Origin: Chloroflexota bacterium
GTDB taxonomy: Bacteria; Chloroflexota; Limnocylindria; Limnocylindrales; CSP1-4
Length of the DNA: 35,938 nt
Direction: 5' to 3'
NCBI GenBank assembly: GCA_025358515.1
Contig: JANYJG010000216.1
Coordinates: 1-35,938, forward strand
The position numbers and the translations under genes are program-made. A model generated the notes under the pieces. The model saw only the letters and a list, made by a program, of their open reading frames with translations. It did no database searches and was not told where the DNA came from. The stretch's first letter is position 1. The number at the start of each line of letters is the position of its first letter. Shown piece after piece: positions 8,321 through 19,100 of the stretch.

Positions 8321-9070
8321 ATGGGATCGCGGATTCTCGTCGCCGACGACGAGCCTCACATTCGGGAAGTCGTCCGGGCCTACCTTGAGCGCGAGGGCTA
8401 TGAGGTCGTGGAGGCGTCCGAAGGCGAGGCCGCCCTCGAACTGGCGCGCACCGGCGGGCTGGATCTGCTTGTTCTGGACGTGATGCTGCCCCTCCGATCC
8501 GGCTTCGACATCCTTCGTACCCTGCGTGGTGAAGGATCGCCTGTGGGCGTGCTGATGCTTACGGCCCGGGACGACGTCATCGACCGCGTGGCCGGCCTGG
8601 AGTTGGGCGCTGACGACTACGTGACCAAACCGTTCGAGCCGCGAGAAGTCGTTGCTCGCGTCGGCGCGATCCTGCGGCGGTTTGGGCGTCCATTGCCGTC
8701 TGCGGTTGCAGACTCGGCGGGGGACGGGAACGACGACCAGGGTTTGCCGGGCGCCGGTGCGACCGCGCTGTTCGACCTGACCATCGATCTCGATACGAGG
8801 GCGGTTTCCCGCCGCGGCACCGATGTTGCCCTCACTCGGACCGAATTGGACCTGCTGGCTGCGCTCTCGGAACAGCCGGGTCGAGTCTGGACGCGCGAGC
8901 AGATCGGCCACAGAGTCTTCGGTGAATCTTTCGATATATTCGACCGGACAATAGACAGCCACGTCAAGAACCTGCGGGCCAAGCTGGGCCCACGACCGGA
9001 TGGCGGCCAGTACGTGGAAACGATCCGTGGCATCGGGTATCGCGCAGCTCGCCCGATCGAACAAAGCTAG
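8321..9070 (+). CDS. OmpR/PhoB-family response regulator
   Basis: A 249-residue DNA-binding regulator. The receiver domain (1-118) has the acidic pair D9/D10, the phosphoacceptor D53 in LLVLDVMLP, T81 and K103 in VTKPF. A linker with an acidic insert (around 125-145) leads to a winged-helix output domain ending VETIRGIGYRAARP. Its partner kinase starts 15 bases downstream. I chose ATG at 8321 because the receiver begins at once (RILVADDEPHI). TATCGT ends seven bases before this ATG, the spacing of a leaderless start, and TTTCGC lies 17 bases further upstream. The 104-bp gap to the reductase gene suggests its own promoter. The signal sensed is unknown. Confidence 0.95.
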   Translation: MGSRILVADDEPHIREVVRAYLEREGYEVVEASEGEAALELARTGGLDLLVLDVMLPLRSGFDILRTLRGEGSPVGVLMLTARDDVIDRVAGLELGADDYVTKPFEPREVVARVGAILRRFGRPLPSAVADSAGDGNDDQGLPGAGATALFDLTIDLDTRAVSRRGTDVALTRTELDLLAALSEQPGRVWTREQIGHRVFGESFDIFDRTIDSHVKNLRAKLGPRPDGGQYVETIRGIGYRAARPIEQS

Positions 9071-9085
9071 CGTCGGGAGGTCCTT

Positions 9086-10450
9086 GTGAGCCTGCGGTGG
9101 CGGATCGCGATTGGATTTGCGCTGGTCGCACTGGCCACGGCGGCGATCATCGCCCTGGCGACCCCGCCCATCGTCAGCCAGGGTTTCTCCGACCTCGAGG
9201 GTGACCACGAAACGACGCCTGTCGGCGCATCGATCGCGACGGCCGCATCCAACGACGACACGGGCGACGGGGCCCAGGCCACTGTGGCTCCCTGGGTGAC
9301 TCTCCGGGCGGCTCCCGCGGTGACTCCCGCGCTGACTCCCCGGGCGGCTCCCGCGGTGACTCCCGCGGTGACTCCCGCGGTAACTCCCGGGATGGCCGCC
9401 GCCGCGACCACCACTCCAGGCCAGGCCCAAGAGAACACGATCGTGCGCCTTCTGCTGGCCGCTGTCGTAGCCGCCGCCGGCGCCTCGTTGCTCGGGTTGT
9501 TTGCCGCGGGACGACTGGTCAGGCCGCTCACCCGCCTGGAAGCGGCTGCCTCGGCCGTGGCCCGCGGCGACTTGAGCCGTCGATCCGGGTTGGCCGATCG
9601 TAGCGACGAGTTCGGGCAGCTGGGCCGTACGTTCGACACGATGGCCGGCGAGTTGCAACGCGGGGACGAGACGCGACGTCGCTTCTTCCAGGATGCGGCC
9701 CACGAACTCAAAACGCCGCTGGCGGTCATCGAGGCCACGTCCAGCGCCATCCTGGACGGGGTCTACTCGCCGGAGCAGCGCCACATTCTCACGATCCGGG
9801 ATCAATCTCGGGTTCTGGCCCGGATCGTGGACGACCTGCGAACCATCACCCTGGCCGAAGGTGGACATCTGCCCCTGGAACGGCGGCCGCTGGAAGTTCG
9901 AGCCGTGCTCGACTCCATCGCCACCGGCTTCGAGGCCCGAGCTGCCGCGGGCTCAGTTCAGCTGGCCGTGGATTGTCCGACTGGGCTTATCGCGGAGGCG
10001 GATCAGGATCGGCTGCGCCAGATGGTCGGCGCCCTGGTCGACAATGCCCTGCGGCACACGCCTGCAGGCGGTTCGGTGCACCTGGTGGCGGCTGCACGTC
10101 CGCCCTCGGGCCGGCAGGGCGGGTCCGGGACGACGGCAACGACGCCGTCGGAGACACCCCAGCCGGTGGGGACGCCGACGCCGGTGGGGACGCAGCAATC
10201 GGTGATCAGGATCTGCGTCGAGGACACCGGCCCGGGCATCTCCCCCGAGTCACTGTCGCGCATTTTCGAGCGGTTCTTCCAGGCCGACCAGTCACGCAGC
10301 CGTGGCACCGGCACGAGCGGGCTGGGCCTGTCCATCGTGCGGGCCCTGGCGGAAGCTCACGGCGGGCGCGCCGGCGCGGAGAACCGCCCCGAAGGCGGCG
10401 CGAGCCTTTGGATCGACCTGCCGACCATCGCTGGGCCGCTTGGCGGCTAA
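9086..10450 (+). CDS. Sensor histidine kinase (HAMP, HisKA, HATPase_c)
   Basis: A 454-residue membrane kinase, partner of the regulator 15 bases upstream. Helix 1 is residues ~7-27 and helix 2 ~120-142, bracketing a ~90-residue extracytoplasmic loop that is mostly low-complexity (repeated VTP and RAAP units). HAMP (~143-195) is followed by DAAHELKTPLAVI with the phospho-accepting H206. The ATP-binding domain has VDNALRHT, EDTGPGIS and GTSGLGLSIVRALAEAHGG. A Thr/Pro insert (around 345-372) interrupts the ATP-binding domain between its N and G1 boxes. GTG at 9086 lies behind GGGAGGT. The loop looks too disordered to be a folded ligand domain, so sensing may occur in the membrane or through a partner. 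Confidence 0.95.
   Translation: MSLRWRIAIGFALVALATAAIIALATPPIVSQGFSDLEGDHETTPVGASIATAASNDDTGDGAQATVAPWVTLRAAPAVTPALTPRAAPAVTPAVTPAVTPGMAAAATTTPGQAQENTIVRLLLAAVVAAAGASLLGLFAAGRLVRPLTRLEAAASAVARGDLSRRSGLADRSDEFGQLGRTFDTMAGELQRGDETRRRFFQDAAHELKTPLAVIEATSSAILDGVYSPEQRHILTIRDQSRVLARIVDDLRTITLAEGGHLPLERRPLEVRAVLDSIATGFEARAAAGSVQLAVDCPTGLIAEADQDRLRQMVGALVDNALRHTPAGGSVHLVAAARPPSGRQGGSGTTATTPSETPQPVGTPTPVGTQQSVIRICVEDTGPGISPESLSRIFERFFQADQSRSRGTGTSGLGLSIVRALAEAHGGRAGAENRPEGGASLWIDLPTIAGPLGG
9293..9391 (+). repeat. Minisatellite in the sensor loop of the histidine kinase
   Basis: Irregular tandem copies of a 12-bp unit, gtgactcccgcg, mixed with a gcggctcccgcg variant. They encode AAPAVTPALTP-type repeats in the extracytoplasmic loop and keep the frame. 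Confidence 0.8.
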
Positions 10451-10485
10451 CTCCTGAATGCCGCCGCGCTGCGGGACGGCAGTGG

Positions 10486-10525
10486 AATCAGAAAGAGCCG
10501 GCCACAATGCCGGCTCTTTCTGATT
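10486..10525. terminator. Bidirectional terminator between the kinase gene and eno
   Basis: A perfect 17-bp stem around a CACAAT loop. The stem itself contains A-rich and T-rich ends (AATCAGAAAGAG with CTCTTTCTGATT), so it can serve both the plus-strand kinase gene and the minus-strand eno, which converge here. Confidence 0.88.
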
Positions 10526-10537
10526 TGCGAGGAACCG

Positions 10538-13071
<2,534 letters not shown>

Positions 13072-13088
13072 CATTACCTCAGGCAGCG

Positions 13089-13142
13089 GGCGACCGGCCG
13101 GGAGGCCGGTCGCCTTGACGAAAAGGCCTGACGACCTTTTCG
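13089..13142 (-). other. Two hairpins in the gap-pgk spacer
   Basis: 13089-13114 is an 11-bp perfect stem with a 4-base loop; 13119-13142 is an 8-bp stem (CGAAAAGG with CCTTTTCG) with an 8-base loop. They fill most of the 98-bp spacer and end ~15 bases before the pgk start. They could stabilise or process the mRNA, or act as a partial terminator. Confidence 0.6.
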
Positions 13143-13169
13143 CCTTCTGACTATCTAGCGGCGCTCTGG

Positions 13170-14183
13170 TTAGAGGCGCTCGGCGATGAACTTGGTCAGG
13201 TCGGCGACGCGGCAGCTGTAGCCCCATTCGTTGTCGTACCAGGCCAGGACCTTGACGAACTTGCCCGTGCCGCCGACCACCATCGTCAGCGCGGAGTCGA
13301 CTATCGCAGAGCGAGAGTCGGCCTTGAAGTCCATCGAGACGAGCGGCTCGTCACTGACGCCGAGGATGCCCTGGAGCGGGCCCACGCCGGCCTTCCGGAA
13401 CGCGTCGTTGATGGCCTCGGCGGTAGTCTCGTCGCGTAGCTCGACTGCGAAGTCGACGATGCTCACCGTCGGGGTCGGGACGCGCAGGCTGAAGCCGTCG
13501 ACCTTGCCCTTGAGTGCCGGTATAACGAGCGCCAGAGCGCGAGCGGCGCCCGTGGTTGTCGGGATCATATTCAGGCCGGCGGAGCGAGCCCGGCGCGGAT
13601 CCTTGTGGGCAACGTCCAGGATCTTCTGGTCGTTGGTGTAGCTGTGGATCGTGTTCATGAGGCCCCGTTCGATACCGAACGTATCGTTCAGGACCATGGC
13701 GACCGGGGCCAGGCAATTGGTCGTGCAGCTGGCATTGCTGATGATCACGTGCTTGGCCGAGTCGTACGTGGCCTCATTCACGCCGAGAACGATCGTAACG
13801 TCCTCGCCCTTGGCCGGGGCGCTGATGAGGACCTTCTTGGCGCCGGCGACGATGTGCGCGCGGGCCTTGTCGGCCTCGGTGAAGCGGCCCGTGGACTCGA
13901 TGACGATGTCGACGCCCAGGTCCTTCCAGGGGAGCTGGGTCGGATCCGCGATCTGGAGAACCCTAACGGCCTTACCGTTGATGACGATCGAATCGGCGGT
14001 ATGGGTAACCGTGCCGTGGAAGTTGCCGTAGGTCGAGTCGTGCGCGAAGAGGAGCGCGTTTGTCGGGACGTCCACGAGGTCGTTGACTGCGACGACTTCG
14101 AGCTCGGGGGAGCGCTCGAGGATGGCCTTGAGCGACTGCCGGCCGATTCGACCGAAGCCGTTGATTCCAACGCGAACTGCCAT
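13170..14183 (-). CDS. gap: Glyceraldehyde-3-phosphate dehydrogenase, type I
   Basis: A 337-residue dehydrogenase that converts glyceraldehyde 3-phosphate to 1,3-bisphosphoglycerate. The Rossmann motif is [11 protein letters not shown] (6-16); the catalytic Cys153 is in [12 protein letters not shown] and His180 in [12 protein letters not shown]35 in VAVNDLVD points to NAD+ as the cofactor. The C-terminus has [16 protein letters not shown]. The ATG at 14183 has GGAGG eight bases upstream. Second gene of the glycolytic operon, 35 bases after the ROK kinase gene. Triosephosphate isomerase and phosphoglycerate mutase, often in such operons, are absent here. Confidence 0.98.
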   Translation of the reverse strand: MAVRVGINGFGRIGRQSLKAILERSPELEVVAVNDLVDVPTNALLFAHDSTYGNFHGTVTHTADSIVINGKAVRVLQIADPTQLPWKDLGVDIVIESTGRFTEADKARAHIVAGAKKVLISAPAKGEDVTIVLGVNEATYDSAKHVIISNASCTTNCLAPVAMVLNDTFGIERGLMNTIHSYTNDQKILDVAHKDPRRARSAGLNMIPTTTGAARALALVIPALKGKVDGFSLRVPTPTVSIVDFAVELRDETTAEAINDAFRKAGVGPLQGILGVSDEPLVSMDFKADSRSAIVDSALTMVVGGTGKFVKVLAWYDNEWGYSCRVADLTKFIAERL

Positions 14184-14218
14184 GTCTTTTCCTCCAGGAG
14201 AGAGTTGCCGCGCTCGGG

Positions 14219-15247
14219 TCAACCGTTTGGCGCGGGGATGTGGGTTGCCCGACCGCCGCGCCAGGCTGGATCACCGAGACGCGCGATCACGAGAGGGTGG
14301 CCGCCGGCCAGACCGACATCCGCACCGAGTTCGGCGCGGACTATCTGGACGCGGCTGCGAGGTGTTCGGAATGCGGTTCTGGCGACCTCCGCCCGAGCCG
14401 GGCCGAGTAATCGCTCGCCTTGAGCGTCCGCGATCGCACCGCCGACCACGATCCGGGTTGGGTTCAGGGCGTCGACGAAACCGACGCAGGCCACTGCAAA
14501 AGCGCGCCTACCGCGCTCGATGATTTCGTGGCAAGCCTCGTCGCCAGCGTCTTCGCCTTCCGCGACATCCCTTGCCTCGATCTTGGCGAGGCCCTTCTGG
14601 GTGGCACGGTCGGCCAGGAATGGACTGCGGCCGTCCGTTACCGCCTGGCGAGCGGTCCGCGCCATCGCGGCGCCGCCGACGAAAGCTTCGAGGTGGCCAA
14701 CGGCACCGCAGCCACACAACCCCTCCATGGAGACGGGCGTATGGCCGAGTTCACCGGCCGTTCCGTCGGGGCCGTGCAGGATGCGCCCGTCGTACACGAT
14801 TGCGCCACCAACGCCGGTTGAGACCGTGATGTAGATGAAGTCGGCGCACTCCCGAGCCGCCCCGAACGCCATTTCGCCCAGCGCCGCCACATTCGTGTCC
14901 CTGTCGAGGAATGCCGGCAGACCCAGCGCGGCGGCGAGTTCCGCAGCGATGGGGATATTGACGAACTCCGGCCCCATGTTGGGGGTCTGGAGGACCATGC
15001 CGTGCCACTGGTCAACTGGACCGGGACTCGAGATCCCGACACCGACTATCGCATCCCGCACATCGGGGGGGGCCTGGTCGCGCGCCGACCGCAGCGCATC
15101 GGCGCAGGCTCGCAGAATGGCCTCCGGGCCGTTGGAGATTGGGGTCTTGCCGTTGGCGCGAGCTATGCGGGCACCATCGTCCACGACGACGGCGGCTCGG
15201 ATCTGCGTGCCTCCGACGTCGAGGGCGAGTACTGGTCGTGCTGACAG
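14219..15247 (-). CDS. ROK-family sugar kinase, probably glucokinase
   Basis: A ROK kinase that phosphorylates a hexose with ATP. The phosphate-binding motif [15 protein letters not shown] is at the N-terminus, the catalytic Asp is in FLDRDTN, and the zinc motif reads [12 protein letters not shown], in which the third Cys of the usual CxCGxxGCxE is His. A GTG at 15184 would remove the DxGGT motif, and no ATG, GTG or TTG lies upstream in frame. CTG at 15247 with GAGGT five bases before it gives [14 protein letters not shown], the expected N-terminus, so I use it (342 residues). It is the first gene of the ROK-gap-pgk-eno operon, which favours glucose as substrate. TAGAAT at 15291-15296 (minus strand) is a possible -10. 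Confidence 0.88.
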   Translation of the reverse strand: MSARPVLALDVGGTQIRAAVVVDDGARIARANGKTPISNGPEAILRACADALRSARDQAPPDVRDAIVGVGISSPGPVDQWHGMVLQTPNMGPEFVNIPIAAELAAALGLPAFLDRDTNVAALGEMAFGAARECADFIYITVSTGVGGAIVYDGRILHGPDGTAGELGHTPVSMEGLCGCGAVGHLEAFVGGAAMARTARQAVTDGRSPFLADRATQKGLAKIEARDVAEGEDAGDEACHEIIERGRRAFAVACVGFVDALNPTRIVVGGAIADAQGERLLGPARAEVARTAFRTPRSRVQIVRAELGADVGLAGGHPLVIARLGDPAWRGGRATHIPAPNG

Positions 15248-15290
15248 GGGAAACCTCGCCGGTTGGGGTGTTTGGTGGAGATGCTGGTCA

Positions 15291-15296
15291 ATTCTA
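15291..15296 (-). promoter_or_regulatory. Candidate -10 of the ROK-gap-pgk-eno operon
   Basis: TAGAAT on the minus strand, about 43 bases before the proposed CTG start. No clear -35 is visible. Confidence 0.35.
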
Positions 15297-15440
15297 GCAA
15301 AGCCAATTGACGGTCCAGCGGGCCGGTCGGCCCGTTAGACACGTCCTCCCCGCCCGGGTGGGTCGTGACGGCATTCACTCCCAACCGCAGGATGCCGACT
15401 GAATTGGCCCGTCGGGCCCAGCTTTTGGTCCCGAAGACGC

Positions 15441-15468
15441 CGCGGCCCCCGCCGAAGCGGGGGTCGCG
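15441..15468 (-). terminator. Terminator-like hairpin after the zinc-ribbon gene
   Basis: A 12-bp stem (one G-T pair) with a TTCG tetraloop on the minus strand, 24 bases past the stop of the 46-residue gene. No T-run follows. Confidence 0.6.
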
Positions 15469-15492
15469 ATGACCTGATCCTTGTGCGAGCGG

Positions 15493-15633
15493 TCAGGCGC
15501 CGATACGAAAGACCTTGCCGCCGCACTCCGGGCAAGTGCCCTGCGTCGCCGGCTTACCGTTCTTCATGGTGACCTTCACGGCGTCCTTGATCTCGACCTT
15601 CTTCTTGTCCTTGACGCAGTAACCCTCGACCAT
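15493..15633 (-). CDS. 46-residue DUF5679-like zinc-ribbon protein
   Basis: Translation gives a 46-residue protein starting MVEGYCVKDKKKVEIKDAV and continuing KVTMKNGKPATQGTCPECGGKVFRIGA. This closely resembles the DUF5679 family, small zinc-ribbon proteins of unknown role, in length and in the NGKPATQGTCPECG...FRIG signature. The second Cys of the expected N-terminal CxxC is Asp here (YCVKD), so one zinc ligand seems changed; CPECG is intact. A GGGAGG site lies eight bases before the ATG. A hairpin terminator follows. It stands alone on the minus strand. Confidence 0.82.
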   Translation of the reverse strand: MVEGYCVKDKKKVEIKDAVKVTMKNGKPATQGTCPECGGKVFRIGA

Positions 15634-16143
15634 TGTTCTAGCCTCCCAGTGCTGTAGAGGGGCGCCTCGACCCCGGACATAGGGCTCACGCCGACGCAGG
15701 CAAAGTCGCCTGGCGGCGGAAATACCAAGCCTGCTTCGCTCGGTTGGTTTCGGCTAATGCCGAACTTCGAACGATCTCGGCGTGCGCCCAGCGTTCCACC
15801 TCACGTGCCGCATGAGTTCCAGGTGTCAGCCTTGGCCTCCGTTCGGATCGAGCCGTGAAGCCCGATTCCGGATTGAAGCCCTGGACAAACGGGGCGAACC
15901 CTGGCGACTCCTGCAAGCCTGGGGTGGGATGAGATACCCCGAACGAATCGCCGGGGCCGAGTCCACATTGGTGCTGCCGGGTTTCCTGAAGGAGCACGCG
16001 GAGGACCGCGTTCGGCAAGACCTCGTTCCTCGTAACTGGTGCTCAATGCTGGGCACCTAGCCGGAGCATAGACGGCGCCAAACTGGAGCGTCAAGCCCGA
16101 GGACGCCGGGAGCACAAGGCGAACTCGACCGCGGACCGCCCTG
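15634..16143. other. 510-bp spacer without a convincing gene
   Basis: A plus-strand frame of 92 residues (15782-16060, GTG start) and a minus-strand frame of 110 residues (15686-16018) overlap here. Neither has a Shine-Dalgarno, a recognisable domain or the strong third-position G/C bias of neighbouring genes. A hairpin with a 6-bp stem (TTCGGC TAAT GCCGAA) is at 15749-15764. I could not match the sequence to RNase P RNA, tmRNA, SRP RNA or a known riboswitch. Confidence 0.4.
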
Positions 16144-19100
16144 TCAGCCTTCTTCAGGGCCATTTGGGCCAGCCGGCGAGGTGGCCGGAGGTGGAATTGG
16201 CTCCATCTCCAGGTGACCCTGTCTCGACGCGCGGCGCACGGACCGCAGTCGACTGAGAGCCGCAGCGGCGCATCGCTGCACCGGACGAGCTTCGGCTCCA
16301 CCGTGAATCGGAGGGGCTCCGGACTCGACGCGGACGCGCTTGCGGGTGGCAAGAACGCTCCCGCCAATCATCAGAAGCAGCACCAGGACGATCCCGCCGA
16401 TCGCTAACGCGGGCCAGAGCGTGGGCACGCCCAGTCCCCCAGCCTGACCCAGCTGGAAACCCGCGGCGCCGTCGATCGCGTTGTTGCCCCGCGAGCCTGG
16501 GGCTCCTGAGCTTGACGCGTCGGATCTCCCCGCGCTGCCGGGAATCATTGCCGGGCCGAGCCCGAATCCTAAGCCGCCGGACGAAACAGCCGCGGCACCG
16601 AGTTCCAACCCTGGCGAGCCACCCAGGGAAACGATTCGCTCCGGATCCACAATGACGGTCAGTCCCAGTGCTCCGGTCGCAACCTCGCCCGTAATCTCAA
16701 GGGCATCACCGGGTTCGAGGATCGCCAGGGACTCCGCGGCGGCCGCGCCGCTCAAGATCACGCTGCCGGTCCCGTCGTCGAGGACCGCCGTCTCGCCATC
16801 CGTCTCAGTCACAAGGCCCGAGACGACCACGACCAGCCCGATACTGCCGGAGAGATCCCCGATTTTGAGGTGAGGGATTGCTGCACCGGTCGCGGCACCG
16901 GTCGCATTAGCTAGGTTGGATCTGCCCGCATCCTGGGACCGTACAACGCCGTCTGCGGCTCCGCCCGGGACCGGTGAGGACACGCGAACGTCCAGTGAGT
17001 TGCGCGGCAGGAGCTGGAACACAGAATTGTCCGACGTTGACCGACGCACGATGCCGGCAACGATCGCCAAACCACCCTTGACCATCCGAGTGGCGGGCAC
17101 TCCACTGGCGGGTTCGCCGAGAACGATCACACGCCGCCCGTCCACGAGAAGTTCCGCCCTCCACCGTGCCCCGGCCCGAGTCAGTCGGTCGATCCGGCCG
17201 CAGACCTGGACGAGGCGCCATTCGTTCGCCGGACCGAGGGCAGCAGCCGTCCGCACCGGTGGAACCGTCCCCACGTCGCCGAGCAATTCCACTTGCGACG
17301 CCACGACCTTGGGACCAAGGTGCCACGTTCCAACCGTCCCGACCACGCGAACTCGCGAGCCGACGCGAGGCCGCACCGAATCATCGGGCAGTATTACGGC
17401 CACCGCCGCGGTCCCGTCATCGACGACGATCGTCGGACCGTCTACGTCAAGCAGGCCCGCCTGGGCCGTCACCGTCGCCGCTACGTCCACCTTGGCGTTG
17501 CGAGTCGAGATCGCCGAGGCGAGATCCCGGTGAATTGGGGCCGGGGCCGTTGCTTTGGGCGTGGGACTCGGAGACGAGCCGCTCGCCGAGGGCGGGGTGG
17601 AACCGCTCGCCGAGGGCGGGGTGGAACCGCTCGCCGAGGGCGGGGTGGAACCGCTCGCCGAGGGCGGGGTGGAACCGCTCGCCGAGGGCGGAGTGGACGT
17701 CTCAGTCGACAGGTCGGACCGATTGCGCAACCACAGCCGGTAGCCGTCCAACCGCCCGAGCCCTGTCGAACGTTGGCCAACGATCCCGGTCAGGTCGACG
17801 ACCGCGCCGCGGATCGCATCGGCCCGCGACAGGCCCGTCGCTGGATCCGCAAGCACTCGCACGATGGACTTCCCGTCGCCGACGGTCATCGTCAGCCGAC
17901 CAGCCTCCACGCTGACGGAGTCAACGGTGCCGCTTACCCGGACGAGCGATCCCTCGGTTGACTCGCCGATGGCGCTGAGGGAAATACGGGCGGATGGAGC
18001 CGGCATGCCCTCATCGCCCAGGACGGTCCAGTCCAATTCGCGGACTTCGAGTTGACCGTAGGGGGCCGCCAGCTCGCCGACCACCTCGAAGGAACGACCG
18101 AGAGCCAGGCCGTCCAGCGGCGCAGCCAGCCTAACGAAGATCCCGGCCGACGAATCCGCAATCGCGAGTAGAACGTCCGAGCCCAGGACGCCGGGGCAGG
18201 CTGCGATGGCGCCGGCTACTCGGACATGAGTCCCGATCAAGAGGCTTCGCGCCGCAGCTATCGAAACCAGGTCGACTTCTGGATCGGTTGGCGATGGCCT
18301 GACCGACGGACCGGCGGTGGGCGAAGGGGAAGGCCGGACCGACGCACCGGCGGTAGGCGAAGGGGAGGGCCGGGCCGACGCACCGGCGGTGGGCGGGGCC
18401 GATGGCCGGGCCGACGGATCGGACGGCGCCGGTGAGGGACCTGCGTCGACGACCACACGGCCCGGCTCGGTCGCATCCAGCCGGTAGCCCGCCGACGACG
18501 CCGACGTATGCTGGCCGATCGGGCCGGTGACCTGCAATCGCATTCCCCGCACCGGAGCGATCGTTCCAAGAGCATTGGGAGTGACAACGACCCGTAGCGG
18601 TCCGCTGCCATCGTCGAGCCAGAGTCCGATTCCATCGGCGAGCGAATCGGGCGCCGCAGCGACAACGCCGTTGGTCGCGACTAGCAATCCTTCGTCGCCC
18701 TCGCAGACCGCCCCGGTCGCCCGATCGGCAGGTGCCGGAATAGTCCCGGCCCCAAGCGTGACGACATCGCCGGAATCGGCGCGGACGGTCCGCTGGCCGT
18801 ACCGATCGTCGATGGTGCCAGCCACTCGAACCATCGTTCCGGCGGCCAATGGGGTGGACATCGATACGGACAGGTAAACTGCGATGCCTCCGCTGGCATC
18901 CTGGACGAAACCGCCATGCGCGCTCTCCAGCGACCCAAGGGACGCCGTCAGCACGCCCTCGATGGTCACGTGGCTCCCGTCCACGGCTGCCCGTGCCAGG
19001 GCGATCGTCGTTGACCCCGGCCCGGTGGTGGCGACCGGGGGCGACGCGGATGCGGGCGCGGAGGCCGTTGGATCGAGGGACGGAATCAGCGTGGGCCCCG

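Noticed and set aside
8099-9868. 589-residue open frame antisense to the regulator and kinase genes
   Set aside because: It mirrors the two-component genes, has no domain, and its Gly/Ser/His/Arg repeats are the antisense reading of the kinase minisatellite.
15686-16060. Overlapping small frames on both strands in the 15634-16143 spacer
   Set aside because: Weak codon bias, no ribosome site and no family resemblance; kept as an unassigned spacer.
17581-17700. Possible CRISPR array
   Set aside because: Units are directly adjacent without spacers and stay in frame in a coding region.
17293-17961. Plus-strand frames rich in RRGRGG repeats over the surface-protein gene
   Set aside because: They are the antisense reading of the GSTPPSAS repeat array, not an RGG-type RNA-binding protein.
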